Shown in pieces: positions 1-7,272 of a DNA stretch of 43,225 nucleotides. Made by a program: the position numbers and the translations under genes. The DNA comes from Candidatus Undinarchaeales archaeon (lineage in GTDB: Archaea > SpSt-1190 > JASMDC01). Within the stretch, counting starts at the first letter, position 1. Each line of letters starts with the position of its first letter. The DNA lies in contig JASMDC010000030.1 in the NCBI GenBank assembly GCA_030753015.1, forward strand, positions 1 to 43,225. The letters are read 5' to 3'. The notes beneath the pieces are model-generated. The model was not told the origin of the DNA. It made no database searches and saw only the letters and a list, made by a program, of their open reading frames with translations.

Positions 1-266
1 ATGAGCTGCACCAGGGTCGCTATGATGAGGATGTACGAAACGATCTGCAGGAACAACAGTCCGTTCGGCTCCAGCACGTAGTTGTACACAAGCCATGTGG
101 CGAGGTTGGCCAGCGTCATCACGAAAGTAACGGCCGCGCCCATGCCAGCGGCTGACTCGGTCTTCTTGGAGACGCCCAAGAACGGGCAGATGCCCAGGAA
201 CCTGTAGAGCACGAAGTTATTGACCACGGCGGCACCGAAGAACAGGATGAACAGATCGCGGATCAT
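1..266 (-). CDS. rnfA: RnfA subunit of Rnf complex (partial, N-terminal 88 codons)
   Basis: RnfA is an integral membrane subunit of the Rnf complex, which couples electron flow from reduced ferredoxin to NAD with Na+ or H+ export. Only the N-terminus is present; the gene runs off the left edge. The translation begins MIRDLFILFFGAAVVNNF and contains GICPFLGVS, whose Cys is the conserved residue that, with its counterpart in RnfE, holds a [2Fe-2S] cluster inside the membrane in known complexes. The start at 266 overlaps the rnfE stop as ATGA and lies 7-8 bases after GGAGGTG. A second in-frame ATG at 272 is too close to that site. The order C-D-G-E-A matches Methanosarcina acetivorans and Acetobacterium woodii, so rnfB is expected just outside the window. 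Confidence 0.93.
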   Translation of the reverse strand, partial: MIRDLFILFFGAAVVNNFVLYRFLGICPFLGVSKKTESAAGMGAAVTFVMTLANLATWLVYNYVLEPNGLLFLQIVSYILIIATLVQL

Positions 267-904
267 TCGCATTCACCTCCACACTCGACACACGCCAGTT
301 TCGCTTGTCGCTGGTCGTACCAGTTCATGAACCCGATGAGGAATCCCAGTGTGAGGAACGCCCCCGGCGGGAGCACCATGACGAGCATGGGCTTGAAGCC
401 CGCCCAGAACACAGCGTAGCCGAAGATCGTGCCGAAGCCCAGGGCCTCGCGGATGCTGGCGAGCACCAAGAGACCGAGGGTGAATCCCAGCCCCGAGCCT
501 AGCGCGTCCGCAAGCGACTGGACCACGCCGTTCTTGGAGGCGAAGGCCTCGATACGGCCAAGGATAATGCAATTGACCACGATGAGGGGCACGAAGATCC
601 CCAGGATCTTGTGGATCTCCGGGATGAAGGCCGCTAGCATGTAGTCTGCGATGGTGACGAACGTCGCGACCACCACGATGAAGATCGGGATGCGCACCTT
701 GGCGGGGATGAACCGCCTGAACAGCGAGATGAGCATGGCTGAGCACACCAGCACGAAGAGAGTAGCACCTCCCATGACCAGGCCGTTGACCGCTGTGTTG
801 GTGACGGCCAGTGTCGGGCACATCCCAAGCAATAGCCGGAGCACGGGGTTCTGCACCCAGCAGCCCCGGATGAAAGTCCCGAATAGCGAATCATCGTCTG
901 CCAT
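263..904 (-). CDS. rnfE: RnfE subunit of Rnf complex
   Basis: This 213-residue polytopic membrane protein is homologous to RnfA and forms with it the inverted pair at the core of the Rnf complex. GMCPTLAVT (Cys29) and VVNCIILGR (Cys112) are the two family motifs whose cysteines take part in the membrane [2Fe-2S] cluster. Roughly six hydrophobic segments fill the chain, as usual for the family. The C-terminus has an extra CVECGGEC tail with three cysteines, which I do not recognise as a standard RnfE feature and which could bind a metal. The start overlaps the rnfG stop by one base (TAATG) and follows a GGAGGTGG site, so translation is probably coupled. Confidence 0.95.
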   Translation of the reverse strand: MADDDSLFGTFIRGCWVQNPVLRLLLGMCPTLAVTNTAVNGLVMGGATLFVLVCSAMLISLFRRFIPAKVRIPIFIVVVATFVTIADYMLAAFIPEIHKILGIFVPLIVVNCIILGRIEAFASKNGVVQSLADALGSGLGFTLGLLVLASIREALGFGTIFGYAVFWAGFKPMLVMVLPPGAFLTLGFLIGFMNWYDQRQAKLACVECGGECE

Positions 905-1461
905 TACATTCCACCTCCCTGTGTATGGAGGGTGTTCACCGATTCGATCACCATCTGGACCACCTTGCTCGACGATATGGTGGCGCCGGTGATCGTGTCG
1001 AACTGATTGGTCCTTAGCGGTGCTTCCTTTCCGGCGAACTGACCCTTGAAGAAATCCTCATTGATGCGCTCGCCCAGACCGGGGGTCTCGAGGTGCTCGA
1101 GCACCTTGATACCGGTGACGGTGGCCTTCCCATCCTTCACCTCGACGCCTACGAGCAGCTTCATGGAGCCACCGAATCCGATGCCCTCGACCTTCAGGGC
1201 GTACCCGGCCACCGCATCGCCGATGTACCCGGCGTACACGGAACGGACACCCTCCTTCTCTGTCGAGATGAGCGGGTGGTCCGCGAGCTCATCGAAGCGC
1301 TCCCCTGAGGGGAACACCTCCTTCTGAGCTATCTCAAGGGCCATGCGTTGGTTCTCATCGATGTACGGTTTGGTCGTGTCGTACACCATTGCCAGCGACA
1401 GGCCCGAGAGCAGGCACACGACCACCAGCGCTGCTGTCAGCTGCACGGTCTCGCTCACCAT
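904..1461 (-). CDS. rnfG: RnfG subunit, covalent FMN carrier
   Basis: RnfG is a flavoprotein with one N-terminal transmembrane helix (about residues 7-26) and an extracytoplasmic FMN-binding domain. The flavinylation motif DTITGATIS is present; Thr161 is the residue expected to receive FMN through a phosphoester bond made by ApbE/Ftp, and an apbE gene lies just beyond rnfC. Length (185 residues) is normal for the family. The start codon overlaps the rnfD stop by one base (TGATG) and follows AAGGAGGCGGGTGA, a strong ribosome binding site. RnfG passes electrons between RnfD and the RnfA/E membrane iron-sulfur centre in current models. Confidence 0.95.
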   Translation of the reverse strand: MVSETVQLTAALVVVCLLSGLSLAMVYDTTKPYIDENQRMALEIAQKEVFPSGERFDELADHPLISTEKEGVRSVYAGYIGDAVAGYALKVEGIGFGGSMKLLVGVEVKDGKATVTGIKVLEHLETPGLGERINEDFFKGQFAGKEAPLRTNQFDTITGATISSSKVVQMVIESVNTLHTQGGGM

Positions 1462-2507
1462 CAGTCACCCGCCTCCTTGGGCACAGCCCCGAATGGCTCG
1501 GGAGCCGTGAGACGATCGATGAGCGGCGTGAAGCCGTTCATGATGAGGATCGAGTACATCACGCCCTCTGGGAGCCCGCCGAACTGACGGATCACCGCTG
1601 TGAGGAGGCCGCAACCCACACCGAACACGATGCGGCCGCGCTTGGTGATGGGGCTGGAAACGTAATCTGTGGCCATGAAGAACGCACCGAGGATGAGGCC
1701 ACCGGTAAGAACATGGAACTCGGTGAACATGAGGTCCTGGGTGAGTACGAGCATGAGGACGAACACCGAGCCGACGTAAGTGAACGGTATGCGCCAGTCG
1801 ATGATCCCTTTGTAGAATAGGTAGGCGGCGCCGAGCAAGAGGGCCGCGGCCGAGGTCTCGCCGAGCATCCCGCCGATGTTGCCCCAGAACATGTCGAGCA
1901 GGCTCGGGAAGGCGGTCCCGGTGAGGGGCGTTGCTCCGGTTGTCGCATCCACTGCGGGTATCTTGGTGTAAACCTTCAACAGCGCCAAGGGCGTCGCCCG
2001 GGTCACGGCATCGGCAGCACCGAGAGGCATCCGGGCCGCCATGAGCACGGGCCAGGAGGCCATGAGGAATGCCCGGCCGGTGAGTGCGGGATTGAAGATG
2101 TTATAGCCCAGCCCGCCAAACGCGTACTTCGCGACGACGATGGCGAATGCACCTCCGATCGCGGCCATCCACAACGGGACGCCAGCAGAGAGGGTGAGTG
2201 CCAGCAGGAGGCCCGTGAGGACTGCCGAGCCGTCGTTCACGGTGACCGGTTTGCCGAACCATGTCTGGAGCGCGGCCTCGGTCGCCACACAGGCAACGAT
2301 GCAGGTGAGGATGACTAGGAGAGCGTCGGCGCCGAAGAAGTACACGCCGGCCGCGGCCGCCGGTATGAGCGCAAGCACTACGTCCCACATGATGGACCGA
2401 ACGGTCTCGGGATTGCGCACGTGGGGGCTCGTGGACAGGATGTACGGCTCGTCCTCTTCCTTCTTCTCGGCCTTTACGGGCTTGGTCTTCTCGTCTGCCA
2501 TCTTCAT
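1461..2507 (-). CDS. rnfD: RnfD subunit, membrane flavoprotein
   Basis: RnfD is a polytopic membrane subunit carrying covalent FMN and is thought to be part of the ion path. The flavinylation motif DATTGATPLTG is seen, with the acceptor Thr near residue 191 counted from MADEKTK. GYNIFNPALTGRAF is a conserved family segment. There are two possible starts: ATG at 2507 overlaps the rnfC stop as ATGA, while ATG at 2501 has better spacing from the AAGGGGGG ribosome site, so the protein may begin MADEKTK (346 residues). A charged Lys/Glu-rich cytoplasmic tail of about 20 residues precedes the first helix. Any longer reading upstream of 2507 lies inside rnfC and is not real. Confidence 0.94.
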   Translation of the reverse strand: MKMADEKTKPVKAEKKEEDEPYILSTSPHVRNPETVRSIMWDVVLALIPAAAAGVYFFGADALLVILTCIVACVATEAALQTWFGKPVTVNDGSAVLTGLLLALTLSAGVPLWMAAIGGAFAIVVAKYAFGGLGYNIFNPALTGRAFLMASWPVLMAARMPLGAADAVTRATPLALLKVYTKIPAVDATTGATPLTGTAFPSLLDMFWGNIGGMLGETSAAALLLGAAYLFYKGIIDWRIPFTYVGSVFVLMLVLTQDLMFTEFHVLTGGLILGAFFMATDYVSSPITKRGRIVFGVGCGLLTAVIRQFGGLPEGVMYSILIMNGFTPLIDRLTAPEPFGAVPKEAGD

Positions 2508-3823
2508 CCCCCCTTGCATGTCTTGTTGAACATGTTCTTCGCGTGCTTGATCCAATGGACCAGAGGAATGCGCGAGGGGCACGAGTAAGCGCAGGAGCCG
2601 CACTCGAAGCAGTCCATGACATGCGCGTTCGCGGCCTCCTGGAAACGGTCCTTGCGCGCCAGCCGGCCGAGGATGCTCGGCATGAGGTCCATGGGGCACA
2701 CGTCGACGCACTTGGCGCATTTGATGCAGGGTCGCTCGGGCGCATCGTCGATGTCGGTCTCGATCTGTACGAGCACGCCAGAGGAACCCTTGATGATGGG
2801 TATTTCGGAGGTGGTCTGGGCCATGCCCATCATGGGACCGCCGCCGATGAGCTTCCTGATCGGGCCCCTGGCGCCACCGCACAGCTCAAGGAGCTCTGCT
2901 GCCGAGGTGCCGATACGGACCACTAGGTTCTTGGGCTCCTTGACGGCACCGGTCACGGTGACCGCCCGCTCCACCAGGGGTTTACCCTCGTAGACCGCCT
3001 CGTGGATCGCCTTGCAGGTACCCACGTTGGACACGACACACCCCACGTCCATGGGAAGGCCGCCGGTCGGTACCTTCCGGCCGCTGGCGGCATAGATGAG
3101 CATCTTTTCGGCACCCTGGGGATACTTGACGTCCAGGGGCACAAGCTCGAACCCTGAGAAGGTAGACTGCTCAAGGAGCTTGGTGAACGCTTTGAGCGCG
3201 TCAGGCTTGTTCTTCTCGATACACACGTAGGCCTTGTCGGCATCCACGGAGCGCTTGACCAGCTCAAACCCCGAGAGGACCTTCTCCGCCATCTCGAGCA
3301 TGAGGCAGTGGTCGCAGGTGAGGAACGGCTCGCACTCGGCGCCGTTCAGGATCACCACGTCGATTGGCTTGTCCTTGGGCGGGGACAGCTTCACGTGCGT
3401 GGGGAAGGCGGCCCCCCCCAGGCCGACGATACCGGCTTTCTGGATGATGGACCTGAGCTCCTCGACGGTGAGCTTCTCGACATCCTCCTTGGAGCAACCC
3501 GAAAGTTCAACCCACGAGTCCTCCCCATCGCTCTCGATGACGATGGCCGGGCTCCGTCCCTTGGAGGGGTGAGGGCGGGTGGCGATCTCCTTCACCGTGC
3601 CGCTGATCGTGGCGTGGATGGGGACGCTGACGAACCCTCCGGCCTCGGCTATCACCTGACCCACCTTGACCGTGTCCCCCTTGGCGACGACGGCCTTCGC
3701 CGGCGCACCGATGTGCTGGGAAAGAGGGAGCACCACCTGTGCGGGCAAGGGCGCCGTTTCGGCGGGCTTGGACGCAGATAGTTTGTTGTACTGAGGGTGG
3801 ATACCGCCGATGAAGGTGGCCAT
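2504..3823 (-). CDS. rnfC: RnfC subunit, NAD-linked iron-sulfur flavoprotein
   Basis: RnfC is the peripheral cytoplasmic subunit that reacts with NAD(H). The N-terminus has the RnfC barrel-sandwich region (IGAPAKAVVAKGDTVKVGQ). GLGGAAFP at 134-141 and NGAECEP at 160-166 are the nucleotide/FMN-binding motifs shared with NuoF. Two [4Fe-4S] clusters are read directly: Cys366-369-372-376 (CIKCAKCVDVCP) and Cys405-408-411-415 (CFECGSCAYSCP). At 439 residues it is a compact, archaeal- or clostridial-like RnfC without the long C-terminal extension of gamma-proteobacterial forms. It is the first gene of the operon; a TATA element at 3848-3857 places the transcript start close to this ATG, so the message is probably leaderless. 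Confidence 0.96.
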   Translation of the reverse strand: MATFIGGIHPQYNKLSASKPAETAPLPAQVVLPLSQHIGAPAKAVVAKGDTVKVGQVIAEAGGFVSVPIHATISGTVKEIATRPHPSKGRSPAIVIESDGEDSWVELSGCSKEDVEKLTVEELRSIIQKAGIVGLGGAAFPTHVKLSPPKDKPIDVVILNGAECEPFLTCDHCLMLEMAEKVLSGFELVKRSVDADKAYVCIEKNKPDALKAFTKLLEQSTFSGFELVPLDVKYPQGAEKMLIYAASGRKVPTGGLPMDVGCVVSNVGTCKAIHEAVYEGKPLVERAVTVTGAVKEPKNLVVRIGTSAAELLELCGGARGPIRKLIGGGPMMGMAQTTSEIPIIKGSSGVLVQIETDIDDAPERPCIKCAKCVDVCPMDLMPSILGRLARKDRFQEAANAHVMDCFECGSCAYSCPSRIPLVHWIKHAKNMFNKTCKGG

Positions 3824-3845
3824 TGGCTGACACTCGGAATGTAGA

Positions 3846-3858
3846 GATTATAAATGTT
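3846..3858. promoter_or_regulatory. TATA element between rnfC and apbE
   Basis: GATTATAAATGTT reads as a TATA box in both directions. On the minus strand its centre is about 28 bases before the rnfC ATG. On the plus strand a start about 25 bases downstream would leave a leader of roughly 30 bases before the apbE ATG at 3911. This would co-express the complex and its flavin transferase. Confidence 0.6.
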
Positions 3859-3910
3859 ATGCCCTCCCCTCGGACGCCCCGTTAAAGCGGAGCAGAGCGA
3901 GGTCCGGACA

Positions 3911-4897
3911 ATGGACGACAGACGGATCCCAGTTGCCATCACGCTCGTTCTCATGCTGCTCCTCGCCGGATGCCAGCAGCCCCCTGGTGAGGTCGTGCGG
4001 AACGAGTCCCTCATGGGGACACTGGTGACCATCAAGGTGGTCCACGCCGATGAGCAGGCGGCCAATGCCTCCATCGACCGGGCCTTCGCAGAGATGCGGC
4101 GGATCGAAGCGCTGCTCACTAACACGGTCCCCGAGAGCGAGGTGTCCCGCCTCAACGTTCAAGGGGAAATGAAGCCCGCCAGCCCCGAGCTCATTCAGGT
4201 GTTGCAGCTCGCCGTCGAGCACGGTGAGCTCTCGGGTGGTGCTTTCGACGTGACCGTCCAGCCGCTCCTCGACCTCTACACTCATAGCTTCCGGGACCTC
4301 AAGCGCCCTCCCACCGAGGAGGAGATCAACACCACCCTCGAGCAGGTGGACTACCGACGCATCGAGCTTCACGACGGATGGACCGCCCTTCCGGCCAACA
4401 TGTCGATAACCCTGGGCGGCATCGCCAAGGGCTACATCATCGACGTCGCCTTCCGCGTGCTCCGTGCCGACGGTATCGAGAACGTCCTTATCAACGCTGG
4501 CGGTGACATCCGTGCCTTTGGCCGCAACGTCAAGGGTAATCCTTGGACGCTCGCCCTCCAGAACCCCCGCGAGGCCACCGAGTACATCACGCGCGTCCGT
4601 GCCGCCGACGCAGGAGTGGCAACGAGCGGCGACTACGAGCGGTACTACGACCCTGAGAAGAAGTTCCACCACATCGTGGATCCCACTACCGGATACTCCG
4701 CCCTCGGCCTCATCTCCGTGACCGTCATTGCTGACGAGACGGTGCGCGCTGATGCTCTTGCCACCTCTGTGTTCGTGATGGGCAAGGAGAAGGGGCTCGC
4801 TCTGGTCGAGTCGCTCGAGGGTGTCGAGGCGCTGGTCATCACCGAGGAGCGCGAGGTCTTCCGGTCGAGCGGGTTCGCCGCCCTTGAGCTACCGTGA
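3911..4897 (+). CDS. apbE: FAD:protein FMN transferase ApbE/Ftp, lipoprotein
   Basis: ApbE transfers FMN from FAD to a threonine in target proteins such as RnfG and RnfD. The 328-residue protein starts with a lipoprotein-type signal (LVLMLLLAG-C, Cys21), so it should sit on the outer face of the membrane, the side where the RnfG flavin domain is found. Family motifs seen are MGTLVTIKV (35-43), GGAFDVTVQPL, LGGIAKGYIIDVA, NAGGDIRAFG and ETVRADALATSVFVMG, whose Asp281 and Thr285 match the Mg2+-binding residues of known ApbE proteins. I chose the ATG at 3911 because an upstream in-frame ATG at 3854 lies inside the TATA element. It is divergent from rnfC and ends 4 bases from the convergent gene. 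Confidence 0.95.
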   Translation: MDDRRIPVAITLVLMLLLAGCQQPPGEVVRNESLMGTLVTIKVVHADEQAANASIDRAFAEMRRIEALLTNTVPESEVSRLNVQGEMKPASPELIQVLQLAVEHGELSGGAFDVTVQPLLDLYTHSFRDLKRPPTEEEINTTLEQVDYRRIELHDGWTALPANMSITLGGIAKGYIIDVAFRVLRADGIENVLINAGGDIRAFGRNVKGNPWTLALQNPREATEYITRVRAADAGVATSGDYERYYDPEKKFHHIVDPTTGYSALGLISVTVIADETVRADALATSVFVMGKEKGLALVESLEGVEALVITEEREVFRSSGFAALELP

Positions 4898-4901
4898 GCG
4901 G

Positions 4902-5333
4902 TCACCAGTTGTACTTGAAGTAGTTGATGTCCACGTGCAGCTCGCGGTCCTTCGCGTCCAGGTGGAGGCCCGGTGTCTCATGTCCCCAGGGACCGGGCCA
5001 GGACGATGTGCTCGTCTCCACAAGTCCCCGTGACGACAGCTCGTCTGCGACCTTCTCGGCCGCCCGGTAGATGTCCAGAAAGTGGTACTTCTCGCCGTGG
5101 ATATACGGCCCGAAGTCGAGCACGCTCTCTTTGACCTTTTCCTCGAGGTCCACGAGGGTGTCGTAGAGCTCGATCTCGCTCCTGTCATTAAGGTCCGCTG
5201 TCAGGTCCGTGTCGATGGGCAGACGCACGTAGTCATGGGCTAGAGGATTCATCCGTGTCCGGAACAGCTCGTCCCAGGAGTCGCCGTCGCCGGTGGGGGC
5301 ACCATCTACTACATCAGCGTACATGAGTGACAT
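4902..5333 (-). CDS. Unknown protein, member A of a three-gene paralogue array
   Basis: I do not recognise this 143-residue soluble protein. It shares one domain with the next two upstream genes: SEIELYDTLVDLEEKVKESV, then GEKYHFLDIYRAAEKVADEL, RGLVE, a GPWG element and the C-terminal LDAKDRELHVDINYF. The pattern is an alpha-helical half followed by a beta hairpin-like end. This copy has an extra N-terminal part of about 30 residues (TDGDSWDELF-type, acidic). A possible TATA element (GGGTATTTGAGC, 5352-5363) could give it its own leaderless start at 5333; ATG at 5324 is the alternative. It is convergent with apbE. Confidence 0.8.
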   Translation of the reverse strand: MSLMYADVVDGAPTGDGDSWDELFRTRMNPLAHDYVRLPIDTDLTADLNDRSEIELYDTLVDLEEKVKESVLDFGPYIHGEKYHFLDIYRAAEKVADELSSRGLVETSTSSWPGPWGHETPGLHLDAKDRELHVDINYFKYNW

Positions 5334-5379
5334 CCCTGGGTTAAGGCTTGCTCAAATACCCTTCCTTGGGAACAACGGC

Positions 5380-5721
5380 TCACCCCAGCGAGTGTACCTC
5401 GAACCAGTCGACGACCACATGAAGATCACGGTCATGCGCGTCAACGGTGTACCCGGGGATAGGGACGCCGTACGGTCCCTTTCGCGGTGTGGTCTCCACC
5501 TCAACCAGGTCCCGAGACTCGAGCTCACCGATCACGCTAACGGCCGCCTCGTAGACCTCCTGGTAGCGGTACACCGGACCATCGCACTGCGGCTGGCACC
5601 ACATCACGCTGCGTTCCACCTTCTCCGCAAGGCCGATGAGGGCGTCGTAGAGCTGGATATCCGACATATCGCTCGGACTCTCAAGGTAGGAACCCTCGAG
5701 CGGCATGATCTCCTGGACCAT
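5380..5721 (-). CDS. Unknown protein, member B of a three-gene paralogue array
   Basis: This is a 113-residue relative of its two neighbours. Shared positions include SDIQLYDALIGLAEKVERSV, VYRYQEVYEAAVSVIGELES, RDLVEVE, KGPYG and VDAHDRDLHVVVDWF. Two extra cysteines (WCQPQC) occur in the loop where the other copies have FGPYIHG or LNPRAGG. The start at 5721 (MVQEIMPLEG) follows AGAAGGAGGG with 7 bases spacing, and 25 bases separate it from the stop of copy C, so the two are very likely co-transcribed. There is no signal peptide or membrane helix. Function unknown. Confidence 0.82.
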   Translation of the reverse strand: MVQEIMPLEGSYLESPSDMSDIQLYDALIGLAEKVERSVMWCQPQCDGPVYRYQEVYEAAVSVIGELESRDLVEVETTPRKGPYGVPIPGYTVDAHDRDLHVVVDWFEVHSLG

Positions 5722-5746
5722 CGGCGAACCCTCCTTCTGTGACCTT

Positions 5747-6082
5747 CTACGTTCGGTCGGCGAAGTAGTCGATGTCCACGGCAAGGTCTCGGTCCTTCGC
5801 TTCCACGTGGAGTGCGAAGGTGGTCGAGCCGTACGGTCCGGGGCGCGGGGTACGCTCTACGTCCACCAGTTCTCTGGTCTCCAGCTCTCCGACCAGCTTG
5901 TTGGTCGCGCCGTAGACCTCCTGGAAGTGGTAGACAGAGCCACCGGCCCGGGGATTGAGCAGCATCACGCTCTGCTCCATTATGTCGGGAAGCTCGTTCA
6001 GCATATCGAAGAGCTCGACGTCACTGTAGGAGGTAAGGTCTCCCGTGTACGTGGCGTCGAGGTGGAGGACCTCTTGGTACAT
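5747..6082 (-). CDS. Unknown protein, member C of a three-gene paralogue array
   Basis: This 111-residue protein is the first gene of the array. It begins MYQEVLHLDATYTGD and carries the same core: SDVELFDMLNELPDIMEQSV, VYHFQEVYGATNKLVGELET, RELVDVE, PGPYG and VEAKDRDLAVDIDYF. The start at 6082 lies about 30 bases after a TTTATTAA element on the minus strand, consistent with a leaderless transcript. No catalytic motif is apparent. The charged AKDRDL beta segment and the preceding helices are the most conserved parts across the three copies and would be the place to look for a binding surface. Confidence 0.82.
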   Translation of the reverse strand: MYQEVLHLDATYTGDLTSYSDVELFDMLNELPDIMEQSVMLLNPRAGGSVYHFQEVYGATNKLVGELETRELVDVERTPRPGPYGSTTFALHVEAKDRDLAVDIDYFADRT

Positions 6083-6105
6083 GGATATCCCGCGGCCCCC
6101 AGGTC

Positions 6106-6116
6106 GGTTAATAAAC
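6106..6116 (-). promoter_or_regulatory. TATA-like element before paralogue array
   Basis: On the minus strand the sequence GTTTATTAACC lies about 30 bases upstream of the ATG at 6082, the usual archaeal TATA distance for a leaderless message. Confidence 0.5.
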
Positions 6117-6155
6117 GTTCCCTTTGCCGATAAGTGTGATACTTCTGGACACGGA

Positions 6156-6539
6156 TCAATCCTTGATCCCGAGCACGTCCCGAAGATGGTCGTGCGCTTC
6201 ATTGGAACAGCACTTCTTCTCGAGCTCACAGGAGTACTCCTTCACGCCGAACATGGCCACCTCGTAGAGCACCTTGTTCAGCGACCGGCCCTTTTCCGTA
6301 AGGGTGTATTCGATGAGGACGGGATCGGTGCTCACGACCTTCTTTTCCACCAGCCCGTTCTTCACCAGTTCCTTCAGACGCTCCGAGAGCACTTTACCGC
6401 TGAGGCCCGGATTCGCCCCGAGGAAATCCTTGAACCTCTTCCTCCCATAGAAGAGGTCCCTTATTAGAACCAGGGTCCACTTCTTCCAGATGTAGTCCAG
6501 TGTCGTCTGGATGGGGCATGCTTTCTCCACGGAAATCAA
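6156..6539 (-). CDS. HxlR-family winged-helix transcription regulator
   Basis: This 127-residue protein has the HxlR layout: an N-terminal Cys (ACPIQTTLDYIWKKWT), the helix LVLIRDLFYGRKRFKDF, recognition-helix region GLSGKVLSERLKELVKNGLVEKK and wing STDPVLIEYTLTEKG. HxlR proteins often sense electrophiles or redox state through the N-terminal cysteine. This copy also has a C-terminal CELEKKCC group that could bind metal or form disulfides. The first codon appears to be TTG at 6539, about 29 bases from the shared TATA element; GTG at 6530 is the alternative. Divergent from the HExxH gene and adjacent to the paralogue array, either of which it may control. Confidence 0.88.
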   Translation of the reverse strand: MISVEKACPIQTTLDYIWKKWTLVLIRDLFYGRKRFKDFLGANPGLSGKVLSERLKELVKNGLVEKKVVSTDPVLIEYTLTEKGRSLNKVLYEVAMFGVKEYSCELEKKCCSNEAHDHLRDVLGIKD

Positions 6540-6560
6540 CTTACTAAATGGTTACAAAAC

Positions 6561-6573
6561 CCTTTTATATTAC
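6561..6573. promoter_or_regulatory. Shared bidirectional TATA element
   Basis: CCTTTTATATTAC sits 25-30 bases from both the HxlR start at 6539 (minus) and the ATG at 6595 (plus). It reads as a TATA box on either strand, so one AT-rich core probably serves two leaderless genes. Confidence 0.6.
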
Positions 6574-6594
6574 TTTTGGTTATTTAATATGTAA

Positions 6595-7197
6595 ATGAAA
6601 GTATATAAGCCTTACGCCATGGTGACCGTTCCCCAACGCGTTCTTACGCTCACGGCCACACCGTCAGTTGCATCTTCATCAAGGGGGGCCGATGTCGATA
6701 AGGATAATACGCCCTTTTATGAGTCCTTGAAAGGATGCAGTTCGATCGCGGAGATCTTCGAGCTCGTAAAGACAAGGGTCTCGTTGCACATCGGCAGGGA
6801 GCGGACTAACCTCATGGTCGGCCTCTCTGACCTTGGAACCGCTCCGGGTGGGTTCATCGGTGCATATTGTGCGATCGGGGGCAACATCATCGTCATCAAC
6901 AAGCGGATCCTCGTCAAGGTAAAGGCTGAACGCCCCGAGCTCTACAACGAATATCTGTTCTTCATCCTTCTTCATGAGTACATCCATGGACTCGGTTTCT
7001 CCAATGAAAGGGAGACCGAGGAGCTCACCTTGTCCATAGCCAAGACCCTGGGCAATGAGACCATCATCGAGCTTGCCACGGACATGAGCCGTTTCTTCCC
7101 GGACATCGTTTTCTCACCCGTAGGTATGAGGCCCGAGCAGCGGTACATCGAGTTCGAGCATGGAATAGACCAGAAGGATACCACCTATATCCGGTGA
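6595..7197 (+). CDS. Putative HExxH zinc metalloprotease-like protein
   Basis: The 200-residue protein carries HEYIHGLGFSNERETEE at 127-143. HExxH is the zinc-binding motif of zincins, and one of the downstream glutamates (138, 140, 142 or 143) could be the third ligand. The preceding LFFILLHEY helix is typical of zincin active-site helices. No signal peptide or membrane segment is clear, so it may be cytoplasmic. The N-terminal 45 residues are Ser/Thr-rich and look disordered. I cannot assign it to a named peptidase family. ATG at 6619 is a second possible start. It is divergent from the HxlR gene, which suggests local regulation. Confidence 0.72.
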   Translation: MKVYKPYAMVTVPQRVLTLTATPSVASSSRGADVDKDNTPFYESLKGCSSIAEIFELVKTRVSLHIGRERTNLMVGLSDLGTAPGGFIGAYCAIGGNIIVINKRILVKVKAERPELYNEYLFFILLHEYIHGLGFSNERETEELTLSIAKTLGNETIIELATDMSRFFPDIVFSPVGMRPEQRYIEFEHGIDQKDTTYIR

Positions 7198-7221
7198 CCT
7201 TATCCCTATTCATTTTATGTA

Positions 7222-7250
7222 ACTACTCCCCAGTAGTAAACTATATATAC
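7222..7250 (+). promoter_or_regulatory. Promoter with inverted repeat ACTACT-CCCC-AGTAGT
   Basis: A perfect inverted repeat (arms 7222-7227 and 7232-7237) directly precedes the TATA element CTATATATAC at 7241-7250. The ATG at 7273 is about 27 bases from the TATA centre, so the message is likely leaderless. The repeat contains TACT-N4-AGTA, close in form to sites described for TrmB-family regulators; a TrmB-like gene occurs at 33871. Confidence 0.5.
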
Positions 7251-7272
7251 CTGAAGCACCTACAATATCCCG

